Part shown: piece by piece, positions 1 through 5,210 of the stretch | Layout of the letters: each line of letters opens with the position of its first letter | Position numbering within the stretch: position 1 is the first letter of the stretch | Assembly (NCBI GenBank): GCA_030596385.1 | Contig: JAUVKD010000039.1 | Location: forward strand, 1 to 7,204 | Direction of reading: 5' to 3' | Source: Methanosarcinaceae archaeon | GTDB taxonomy: Archaea > Halobacteriota > Methanosarcinia > Methanosarcinales > Methanosarcinaceae | Length of the DNA stretch: 7,204 bases | Position numbers and translations under genes: made by a program | The notes under the pieces: generated by a model | What the model saw: only the letters and a program-made list of their open reading frames with translations | Told to the model about the DNA's origin: nothing | Databases searched by the model: none

Positions 1-282
1 CAACAATTGCTTTGACCGATCATCAGGACCTGGTTCCGTTCTTCCGCTCTTGTAATCGATGATCTCAACGTCATTATCAGTTCCAGGCAACAGGTCGATC
101 CTGTTAATGAAGTCCTTGAAAATGAAACCACCTATCGATACACTGAACCGTTTTTCAACGAACAGGTTGTTCTTGATCCTGTGTCCATTGTGCAGCCAGA
201 ATACCTCCAGTAGCGGTTTTGCTCTTGTAAGATCCACGCCTTTCCATCTCAAATTGACCGTTATACATTTAACACCTATCTT
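1..282 (-). pseudogene. PD-(D/E)XK (RecB-like) nuclease domain fragment, cut by the left edge, probable decayed remnant
   Basis: Reading the minus strand from 282 to 1 gives 94 open codons that continue past the window edge. The translation shows a RecB/UvrD-type C-terminal nuclease: an FVEKRFSVSIGG strand (residues ~41-52), a FKDFINRID motif (55-63), the EIIDYKSG motif (73-80) carrying the (D/E)XK Asp and Lys, and the start of a QLL motif (92-94). In the family the middle motif usually reads GxIDRID, with the first Asp binding metal. Here Gly is Asp and that Asp is Asn. Each change is explained by one G-to-A transition in the coding strand. The frame is closed upstream by TGA at 283-285 and holds no ATG, only TTG at 252 and GTG at 237. 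The helicase or Cys-rich part that normally precedes this domain is absent, and the PUA gene occupies that space. I infer a truncated, probably inactive remnant. A short single-domain nuclease starting at TTG 252 is the alternative. The nuclease fold call is fairly secure; the pseudogene call is less so. Confidence 0.6.
261..272 (+). promoter_or_regulatory. Candidate TATA box for the PUA-domain gene
   Basis: TTATACATTTAA lies 26-37 nt before the ATG at 298. With the usual archaeal distance of about 25 bp to the start site, transcription would begin near 290, giving a very short or no leader. That fits the lack of a Shine-Dalgarno sequence before 298. The call rests only on base composition and position. 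Confidence 0.4.
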
Positions 283-297
283 TCATTTAACTTCATT

Positions 298-768
298 ATG
301 AAACGCAGTAAAAAACACCTTTTGCAAGTAAGGACTATGGCTGACTACCAATTTGGTAAAGGTTGTGGTATTTCACTTTTTCCGGATGATGTTACTTTCC
401 AGTTATCAAAAACTAAGCGTGTGCGGCAGATATTGCATAAAGACCTTCGAATTGCAACTGTTCGGGCAAAGGATGGTATACTCACATTGAGCATGTATGG
501 CGCGGAATTGGTCAAAAGTTGTGTTCCGAAAGATGCTCTTAAAGTCGTTGTTTGTGGGGATGCCGTACCTTTTGTGTCTATTGGAAAGACCGCATTTGCA
601 AAACATGTTGTTGATATTGACAAAAACCTTCGTGCAGGCGAGGAAGTTTTGGTGGTCGATGAGTCCGGATCTCTTATAGCCACAGGGCAGTTGTTACTTT
701 CACCTTGTGAAATATCAGTTCTTGATAAAGGTGGTGCAGTCGATATACGGCGTGGTAAAGATCAGTGA
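298..768 (+). CDS. Free-standing PUA-domain RNA-binding protein, archaeosine tRNA-guanine transglycosylase C-terminal type
   Basis: This 156-residue soluble protein resembles the C-terminal RNA-binding part of archaeal tRNA-guanine transglycosylase/ArcS proteins without the catalytic barrel. Residues ~1-75 form the pre-PUA domain, with the typical ADYQFG motif at 15-20, LFPDDV at 27-32 and a strand-rich stretch with TLSMYGAELV near 63-72. Residues ~80-150 form the PUA domain, recognised by AVPFV..G...FAKHVV (89-105) and LRAGEEVLVVDESGSLIATG (111-130). PUA domains bind structured RNA, often the tRNA acceptor or D-arm region, so a role in tRNA modification or translation is likely, but the partner cannot be read from the sequence. 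The start at 298 keeps the stretch leading into ADYQFG. ATG at 337 would begin immediately before that motif and is less likely. There is no clear Shine-Dalgarno site, which suggests a near-leaderless message. The gene diverges from the nuclease fragment and is followed by the bactofilin-like gene, which has its own promoter. Confidence 0.82.
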   Translation: MKRSKKHLLQVRTMADYQFGKGCGISLFPDDVTFQLSKTKRVRQILHKDLRIATVRAKDGILTLSMYGAELVKSCVPKDALKVVVCGDAVPFVSIGKTAFAKHVVDIDKNLRAGEEVLVVDESGSLIATGQLLLSPCEISVLDKGGAVDIRRGKDQ

Positions 769-774
769 ATTGTT

Positions 775-816
775 CATATTGATAAATCTATATATATAAA
801 CTATATCATCAATATG
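775..816. promoter_or_regulatory. TATA box (789-800) enclosed by a 9-bp inverted repeat: promoter and candidate operator of the bactofilin-like gene
   Basis: TATATATATAAA at 789-800 is the strongest TATA box in the window. The expected start of transcription, about 25 bp downstream, falls at roughly 820-823, essentially on the TTG start codon, so the message may be leaderless. CATATTGAT at 775-783 and ATCAATATG at 808-816 are exact inverted copies with 24 bp between them and the TATA box centred in the gap. In addition GAATTGTTCA occurs at 767-776 and again at 820-829, 53 bp apart, about five helical turns. A dimeric regulator could use these sites to block or help TBP binding. The TATA call is good; the operator role is inference. 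Confidence 0.6.
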
Positions 817-822
817 TGAGAA

Positions 823-1755
823 TTGTTCAAATTCATAGTAGCAGTCTTCAATCCGGAGTGTGAAACAATCGCAGAAGAATATTTTTTAAAAACATTTGTA
901 ATTCCCGACAATACAAAAATGGAAGAACACACAATAGTTGTGAATGGGAATATTATTGTTGGCAACCATTCTGATATTAAATATGGTTTAATTGCAAATT
1001 CTGTGATATTCGGTGAGAGGGTACAAGTCAGTGGCGATGTTGTTGCTGCATCTGATGTACGAATTGACATGTGGTCGCAGATTGGCGGCAATGTGAAAAC
1101 AATAACAGATGCATATCTGGGGGAATTTATCACAATTAATGGAAAACTAATTGTGAAAGGAGATCTGGATATTGGTAATAATGTAAAAATCAATGGTGGA
1201 TTTGAGGCGAAAGGTTGGATAGTTGTAAGAAATCCAGTGCCTGTCATGATTTATTTGTTCCTTTACATCAGTGAATTATTGCGGCTTGGGAAAGATGAAG
1301 AAGTGGAGAACGCGCTTGAGGTGATGTTTGAAGATAATTCCAAAATTATTAGTGATGCAACAATGATCGTTCCAAACGGTTCAAAGATATCAATCGATTC
1401 CATCCGCGTTCCGGCACATGCTGTAATCGGGAATGATTGCAGGCTTGTTGGTAATATTCGTGCAGCTTCCCTTGAAATGGGGAATGGCACTACATTGTAT
1501 GGTAGCATCAGGACAATCGAGAATATTGTGATTGGTAATGATAATACGATTCATGGAAACCTGATTTCAAGGGGAAAAGTGCATATCAGTAAAGATAGCC
1601 ATGTTCTTGGTGAGATTAATGCCGATTCCATCAAAATTCATGAGAGTGTAAGAATAGATGGCATAATGCGTGCTGCCGGAGGGATTGAATTTGAACGCGA
1701 TGAAGATAATGATGAAAAAATTAGTGAACGTGAATTAATAGAACTGGATGTTTGA
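823..1755 (+). CDS. Bactofilin-like polymer-forming protein with two beta-helix blocks and a hydrophobic linker
   Basis: This 310-residue protein probably forms or joins a membrane-associated scaffold. Residues ~34-130 and ~174-288 are made of short repeats rich in G, N, V, I and D (examples: VVNGNIIVG, VQVSGDVVA, VKGDLDIGNNVKING, LVGNIRAASLEMGNG, IHGNLISRGKVHI). This is the pattern of the right-handed beta-helix seen in bactofilins and left unbroken by catalytic motifs of hexapeptide acyltransferases. Between the blocks, residues ~132-155 (WIVVRNPVPVMIYLFLYISELL) are hydrophobic and then become a charged helix ending near 170. This could be an amphipathic or membrane-inserting hinge. The tail (289-310) is strongly acidic. 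I use TTG at 823 because a TGA at 817-819 closes the frame upstream and the stretch FVIPDNTKMEEHTIVV (25-40) looks conserved in related archaeal proteins. ATG at 919 would remove part of it. GTGAG at 816-820 is very close to the TTG. The family is known for polymers in bacteria, and bactofilin-like halofilins have been described in haloarchaea; a shape or polarity role here is inferred. Confidence 0.75.
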   Translation: MFKFIVAVFNPECETIAEEYFLKTFVIPDNTKMEEHTIVVNGNIIVGNHSDIKYGLIANSVIFGERVQVSGDVVAASDVRIDMWSQIGGNVKTITDAYLGEFITINGKLIVKGDLDIGNNVKINGGFEAKGWIVVRNPVPVMIYLFLYISELLRLGKDEEVENALEVMFEDNSKIISDATMIVPNGSKISIDSIRVPAHAVIGNDCRLVGNIRAASLEMGNGTTLYGSIRTIENIVIGNDNTIHGNLISRGKVHISKDSHVLGEINADSIKIHESVRIDGIMRAAGGIEFERDEDNDEKISERELIELDV

Positions 1756-1885
1756 ATCTCATAATTCCGGAGTGTGTAATGTTTTATTGTTTCAGTATAT
1801 GTTATATTTACTACAGCATAAATGTGATTTATTAAATAATGCTATTGGATAATTGGACAATCTCTCAATAAAAAAAAGGTGAACT
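1756..1885 (+). promoter_or_regulatory. Intergenic region: T-rich end signal, candidate TATA boxes and Shine-Dalgarno site before the membrane-protein gene
   Basis: A T-rich stretch at 1779-1791 could end the bactofilin-like transcript in the archaeal manner. Two TATA-like elements follow: GCATAAAT at 1817-1823 region and TTTATTAAATA at 1828-1838, predicting starts near 1845-1860. AGGTGA at 1877-1882, preceded by an A-run, is a strong Shine-Dalgarno site 3 nt before the ATG at 1886. The 10-mer ATAAATGTGA (1818-1827) also occurs at the TATA box at 4967-4976. Which TATA element is used cannot be decided from sequence alone. Confidence 0.5.
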
Positions 1886-2233
1886 ATGGTTAATGCTTTA
1901 TTTTATGATATAATAGATATGGTTTTACGATTATTTATTGTAGTTTTATTCATACTAATTTCAAAACTACTAATGGTCATGGATGCAGATGTCATACGAT
2001 CACGATTATTTTTACAATTTGAAAAGATCAAACGTTTTTTCATCCTTTTGACAATTGGTGGTATATGTTTTTTAGCAGCTTCACTGATACATATTGCACA
2101 AATACTTGATATGGTACAAGCTAATCCTGGTATGTTGGAAAATATTTTGATAATATTATTTCAGATCTTTATATTATTGTTTCTTTATTGTATATATGAT
2201 ACACTCAAATTTCCTAAACGAGGCGTATTATAA
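1886..2233 (+). CDS. Small three-helix membrane protein, partner of the roadblock protein
   Basis: I do not recognise a named family for this 115-residue protein. It has three clear hydrophobic segments: residues ~9-31, ~51-74 and ~84-105. The loop between the first two is basic (RSRLFLQFEKIKR, 38-50), as is the C-terminus (KFPKRGVL, 108-115). By the positive-inside rule both would be cytoplasmic, which puts the N-terminus outside. No catalytic motif, signal peptide or metal-binding cluster is visible. The start is well supported by AGGTGA at 1877-1882, 3 nt before ATG. The stop codon shares its last A with the ATG of the roadblock gene (TAATG), so the two are probably translationally coupled and made in fixed ratio. 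A role as membrane anchor or sensor for the roadblock protein is inferred from this coupling only. Low-GC, Ile/Leu/Phe-rich codon use is what a membrane protein in this genome would show. Confidence 0.75.
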   Translation: MVNALFYDIIDMVLRLFIVVLFILISKLLMVMDADVIRSRLFLQFEKIKRFFILLTIGGICFLAASLIHIAQILDMVQANPGMLENILIILFQIFILLFLYCIYDTLKFPKRGVL

Positions 2234-2604
2234 TGGTTAAAAAAAAGGAGATGCTTGATAAGGTACTCTTTGACCTGGAATCCGCTGGTGATGTAGAACT
2301 TTCAGCGATTATTTCAAAACATGGTTTACTTATGGTTTCAACAGATAGTGATACATTTAGCAATGAGACATTTGCGGCAGTTACGGCAACTCTTTATATG
2401 TCTGCCGAATCCACCACTATACGGCTTATTGATGAATTGCCTGAATCTATTGTAATAGAAACCGGAACTAAACACGTCATAATAGTAAAAGCAGGTTTTG
2501 AAGCATTGTTGATAGTTTTGGCGGACAATGCATACAGTCCTGATTTGCTACTTAGTGGTATGAAATCAGCAGGCGAAAAAATAGCCGGAATACTTAAACA
2601 GTAA
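2233..2604 (+). CDS. Roadblock/LC7 domain protein (MglB-like fold)
   Basis: This 123-residue protein matches the roadblock/LC7 pattern: helix 1 (residues ~4-18), beta strands VELSAIISKHGLLMVS (21-36), a long helix around 43-59 (ETFAAVTATLYMSAES), strands near 61-76 (IRLIDEL, SIVIET) and 80-97 (HVIIVKAGFEALLIVLAD), and a C-terminal helix (105-122) containing MKSAGEKI. Family members dimerise and commonly act as partners or activating proteins for Ras-like GTPases, or as scaffolds in polarity and signalling. MglB in Myxococcus is the best-known prokaryotic example. No GTPase gene is visible here, so a partner would have to be the upstream membrane protein or be encoded elsewhere. ATG at 2233 overlaps the preceding stop codon; GAGG at 2220-2223 is a possible ribosome binding site. 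ATG at 2251 directly follows GGAG with no spacer and would shorten helix 1, so it is less likely. A 53-nt gap leads to argD. Confidence 0.82.
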   Translation: MVKKKEMLDKVLFDLESAGDVELSAIISKHGLLMVSTDSDTFSNETFAAVTATLYMSAESTTIRLIDELPESIVIETGTKHVIIVKAGFEALLIVLADNAYSPDLLLSGMKSAGEKIAGILKQ

Positions 2605-2647
2605 TACATATCAATTTGAGAATACAAGTTACTTTTACTACAATTGC

Positions 2648-2652
2648 AGGTG
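2648..2652 (+). promoter_or_regulatory. Shine-Dalgarno site that sets the argD start at TTG 2658
   Basis: AGGTG lies 5 nt before TTG at 2658. The resulting protein begins [14 protein letters not shown], which fits archaeal ArgD proteins. The upstream in-frame TTG at 2616 would add 14 residues without family character and has no comparable ribosome binding site. Confidence 0.7.
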
Positions 2653-2657
2653 TTCAA

Positions 2658-3836
2658 TTGACAGAAAATATCATTTCTAAATTAACAATAGATTATGGAT
2701 CGATTGTGAAAAAGGATGCGCAGTATGTGATGCAAACATATACGCGACAACCGATATCACTAGATAATGGCAGTGGATCGGTTGTTTTTGACACAAATGG
2801 CAGGGAATATGTTGATTGTGTTGCAGGTGTTGCAGTCAACAATGTCGGACATTGTCATCCGCACGTTGTAAATGCAATTAAGCAACAGGTAGAACGATTG
2901 ATTCACGTATCGAACCTGTATTATACAGAGGTCCAGGTAAACCTTGCCGAGCAATTGGTTTCACTGAGTAACATGGACAATGTGTTTTTCTGCAATTCAG
3001 GGACCGAGGCTATTGAAGCAGCCATGAAACTTGCTCGCGTCACAACAAAGAAGACTGATTTTGTTGCAGCGGAGAATTCATTCCACGGGCGCACGATGGG
3101 TGCACTAAGTGTGACACATAAGGAGATGTACAGGACTCCTTTTGAACCACTTATCAGGGATGTGACATTCGTACCTTACAATGATGCAGATGCTATCGCC
3201 AATGCAATCACAGAGAGTACAGCGGCAGTTATCCTTGAACCGATCCAGGGTGAGGGCGGTATAAATGTTCCATCTGACAATTATTTGAAGGCGGTTCGCG
3301 AGATATGTGATGATACCGATACTCTCCTGATCTTTGATGAAGTGCAGACCGGATTTGGCAGGACCGGTAAATGGTTTTGCAAAGAGCATTTTGATGTTAA
3401 GCCCGATGTCATGACCATGGCAAAGTCACTTGGCGGAGGTTTTCCGATGGGTGCGATTACCACACGGGATGATATTTCATTTGGCAAGAGTGAACATGCC
3501 TCTACTTTTGGTGGAAGTCCCCTTGCATGCGCGGCATCTCTTGGTGCGATTAAAGCAATACGCGAGGAGAAACTTGTCGAACGTTCAAAAAAAATGGGAG
3601 AATATTTCAAGAAGTGTCTTGAGAATATCAAACGCGGTGATGTGGTAGAAGTACGAGGTATGGGATTAATGATCGGTGTTGAGTTGAACACAAATTGCAC
3701 GGATATTGTTAATTATGCACGTGAGCATGGCGTGCTGCTGAATTGCACTTCGGATTCGGTAATACGAATTGCACCTCCGCTTGTCATTACAAAGGAACAG
3801 ATCGATACGGTGGTGAATGTGATTGAGCAGGCGTGA
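2658..3836 (+). CDS. argD: Acetylornithine aminotransferase (class III PLP enzyme)
   Basis: ArgD transfers the amino group of glutamate to N-acetylglutamate semialdehyde, giving N-acetylornithine in arginine biosynthesis, in the cytoplasm. From the TTG at 2658 the protein has 392 residues, a normal length. Family motifs are complete and in order (numbering from 2658): [18 protein letters not shown] (51-68), [18 protein letters not shown] (110-127) for phosphate binding, [13 protein letters not shown] (141-153), [11 protein letters not shown] (191-201), [18 protein letters not shown] (223-240) with the pyridine-nitrogen Asp at 227, [13 protein letters not shown] (254-266) with the Schiff-base Lys at 256, and [12 protein letters not shown] (282-293). 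A related LysJ-type or GABA/ornithine aminotransferase activity cannot be fully excluded, but the overall match is to ArgD. It lies 53 nt after the roadblock gene and overlaps hisC by 14 nt, so it is probably in the same transcript as both. Confidence 0.92.
   Translation: MTENIISKLTIDYGSIVKKDAQYVMQTYTRQPISLDNGSGSVVFDTNGREYVDCVAGVAVNNVGHCHPHVVNAIKQQVERLIHVSNLYYTEVQVNLAEQLVSLSNMDNVFFCNSGTEAIEAAMKLARVTTKKTDFVAAENSFHGRTMGALSVTHKEMYRTPFEPLIRDVTFVPYNDADAIANAITESTAAVILEPIQGEGGINVPSDNYLKAVREICDDTDTLLIFDEVQTGFGRTGKWFCKEHFDVKPDVMTMAKSLGGGFPMGAITTRDDISFGKSEHASTFGGSPLACAASLGAIKAIREEKLVERSKKMGEYFKKCLENIKRGDVVEVRGMGLMIGVELNTNCTDIVNYAREHGVLLNCTSDSVIRIAPPLVITKEQIDTVVNVIEQA
3812..3816 (+). promoter_or_regulatory. 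Shine-Dalgarno site for hisC inside the 3' end of argD
   Basis: GGTGA at 3812-3816, within a longer GGTGGTGA, lies 6 nt before TTG at 3823. This supports the TTG start and the 14-nt overlap. The intervening ATG at 3817 is followed at once by TGA and cannot be the start. Confidence 0.7.
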
Positions 3837-4914
3837 TCTTATTAAAGAAGAGATTTTAAGCATCGGGGAATACGTGCCAGGCAGATCGACAAACGACATA
3901 GCGCATATGTACGGATTTGATCCGAATTCGATAATTAAGTTAGGTTCGAATGAAAATGTGCTTGGTCCGTCTCCAATGGCAGTCGAAGCACTGATAAATC
4001 ATGCGCCGCAGATGAGTGTCTACCCATCGGCGGATGCGAGTGAAATGGTGAATGCACTGTCCGAGTATACCGGTTTTCCTGCTCACAATATTGCTGCATC
4101 CGGGCCTGGGATGGATGGTCTGATAGATGGATTAATGAGGCTTATCGTCACGCGCGGAAATGAGATAATCATACCTGCGCCGACATTTGCATATTATGAG
4201 ATTGCAGCGCGGGCGAATGGCGCTGTTCCTGTGCATATTAAGCGGGATGAGAATTATGCTGTAGATGTTGAGGCTGTGAAAAATGCGGAATCATCACATA
4301 CCAGAATGGTTTTTTTGTGTTCTCCTAACAACCCATCAGGAAATATTATCCCGGAGGAAGATGTGCGTGCAATTGCAGAGTTTACGCATGGTTTTGTGTT
4401 TGTTGATGAAGCATATGTTGAGTTTGCGGACAGCAGTCTTGCGCATCTTGTGAATAAGTATGATAATATAATAGTTGGAAGAACTTTTTCAAAAGCATTT
4501 GGCCTGGCCGGTCTGCGGATTGGATATGGGATTATGCCGCAGTGGCTCAAATTGGAATATATGAGAGCAGCAACGCCGTTCAATGTAAGTGGGGCAGCGA
4601 TTGCCGCGGGTGTGGCTGCGCTTTCGGATAAAGAACATTTAACTAAGAGTATCGAACTTGTGCGGGAAGGGCGCGTGTTTTTAAAGGAACACATTCCGTT
4701 TAAGGTGCATGATTCCCAGGCGAATTTTGTGATGGTGGATGTGGCGCCGCTAAAAGCACGGGATTTTTGCGAGAGTTTACTTACAAAAGGGCTAATTGTC
4801 CGGGACTGCACGTCGTTTTTTGGTGCAGGCAACTCGCTTATAAGGGTTACTGTTGGCACAAAGGAGCAGAACAAGAGGGTTGTTGAATGGTTTAATGAGA
4901 TCAAGGATCTTTAA
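3823..4914 (+). CDS. hisC: Histidinol-phosphate aminotransferase (class I/II PLP enzyme)
   Basis: HisC converts imidazole acetol phosphate and glutamate to histidinol phosphate and 2-oxoglutarate in histidine biosynthesis. The 363-residue length is typical. Visible motifs are [13 protein letters not shown] (39-51), the YPSAD region (67-71), [17 protein letters not shown] (118-134), CSPNNPSGN (166-174) with the PLP-contacting Asn at 170, FVDEAYVEF (193-201) with the Asp at 195 and Tyr at 198, [17 protein letters not shown] (220-236) with the Schiff-base Lys at 224, and LIRVTVGT (339-346) with the carboxylate/phosphate-binding Arg at 341. The TTG start at 3823 is supported by GGTGA 6 nt upstream, and the gene overlaps argD by 14 nt, so translational coupling is likely. 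Related enzymes of this fold can accept aromatic amino acids, and a broader role is possible. No other his genes are present in the window. Confidence 0.92.
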   Translation: MSRRDLIKEEILSIGEYVPGRSTNDIAHMYGFDPNSIIKLGSNENVLGPSPMAVEALINHAPQMSVYPSADASEMVNALSEYTGFPAHNIAASGPGMDGLIDGLMRLIVTRGNEIIIPAPTFAYYEIAARANGAVPVHIKRDENYAVDVEAVKNAESSHTRMVFLCSPNNPSGNIIPEEDVRAIAEFTHGFVFVDEAYVEFADSSLAHLVNKYDNIIVGRTFSKAFGLAGLRIGYGIMPQWLKLEYMRAATPFNVSGAAIAAGVAALSDKEHLTKSIELVREGRVFLKEHIPFKVHDSQANFVMVDVAPLKARDFCESLLTKGLIVRDCTSFFGAGNSLIRVTVGTKEQNKRVVEWFNEIKDL

Positions 4915-4964
4915 TTGCGGCGATATTTTTCGATGTTGTCCTGAAATCCGATACTTAATATGGG

Positions 4965-4988
4965 ATATAAATGTGAGATGGATCACAT
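4965..4988. promoter_or_regulatory. TATA box overlapped by a perfect inverted repeat in the hisC-serA gap
   Basis: ATATAAAT at 4965-4972 is a good archaeal TATA box, predicting transcription from about 4990-4995. It is overlapped at its 3' end by ATGTGA-GATGGA-TCACAT (4971-4988), an exact dyad with 6-bp arms. An operator between TATA box and start site is where archaeal repressors commonly bind. The half-site resembles the bacterial CRP consensus, but CRP itself is not expected in methanogens, so a winged-helix archaeal regulator is more plausible. A transcript from here would give serA a leader of about 220 nt or would be a small RNA. No terminator separates the two. Confidence 0.5.
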
Positions 4989-5044
4989 AACTCGTATTTA
5001 CAATTACTATAATGCTTGTTATGTTAGAAAGCCAGAGCCTCTAA

Positions 5045-5070
5045 AATTACAATTACAATTACAATTACAA
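5045..5070. repeat. Tandem hexamer repeat (AATTAC)4
   Basis: Four exact head-to-tail copies of AATTAC span 5045-5068, followed by AA. A looser copy of the same sequence (TTACAATTAC) occurs at 4998-5007, and its complement (ATTGTAAT) at 5089-5096. Such hexamer arrays can change length by slippage. Here the array lies between a candidate promoter at 4965 and serA. Confidence 0.85.
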
Positions 5071-5100
5071 AACATCCGAAATATATGATTGTAATATAAC

Positions 5101-5210
5101 TTAGCAACCACACGTAATATTTAGCAGACCTTAAATGACATTAACACAATTATTAGCATAAAATCCATTAAAAAATACCTAATGACATCCTATACACGGA
5201 GAAACATACA
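5101..5210 (+). promoter_or_regulatory. serA proximal promoter region with candidate TATA boxes, repeated elements and Shine-Dalgarno site
   Basis: CATAAAAT (5157-5164) and ATTAAAAAATA (5167-5177) are the closest TATA-like sequences to serA, predicting starts near 5185-5197. TTAGCA occurs three times at 5101, 5121 and 5153, spaced 20 and 32 bp, close to whole helical turns. AATGACAT is repeated at 5134-5141 and 5181-5188, on either side of the TATA candidates. GGAG at 5198-5201 is the ribosome binding site, 9 nt before the ATG at 5211. The Shine-Dalgarno call is firm; the TATA choice and any operator role for the repeats are inferred. Confidence 0.5.

Noticed and set aside
155..268. Minus-strand ATG at 268 with AGGTG upstream, 37-codon frame
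   Set aside because: The ribosome binding site is good, but the frame differs from the nuclease frame, ends after 37 codons, and shows no family signal. It could mark a frameshifted original start, which cannot be proved here.
59..301. Plus-strand 80-codon open frame at the left edge
   Set aside because: It lies antisense to the recognisable nuclease domain; its translation is low in protein-like pattern and it has no ribosome binding site.
345..683. Minus-strand open frame inside the PUA gene
   Set aside because: Shadow of the PUA-domain coding frame; no recognisable domain.
801..1247. Minus-strand 148-codon open frame opposite the bactofilin-like gene
   Set aside because: Ser/Thr/Pro/Ile-rich antisense translation, typical of a shadow; the plus strand has clear beta-helix repeats.
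850..1775. Repeat of CCGGAGTGTG near the start and just after the end of the bactofilin-like gene (about 851 and 1766)
   Set aside because: Only 10 bases, one copy inside coding sequence, no flanking similarity; most likely chance rather than attachment sites or a duplication.
1829..1839. TTATT-A-AATAA palindrome before the membrane-protein gene
   Set aside because: Pure A/T palindromes of this size are common in this sequence and overlap a TATA-like element.
4254..4904. Minus-strand 216-codon open frame opposite hisC
   Set aside because: The HisC motifs on the plus strand are complete, and the antisense product has no family character.
5024..5044. TTAGA-N11-TCTAA inverted repeat in the hisC-serA gap
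   Set aside because: Five-base arms in AT-rich DNA are expected by chance, and no promoter element lies in a fitting position.
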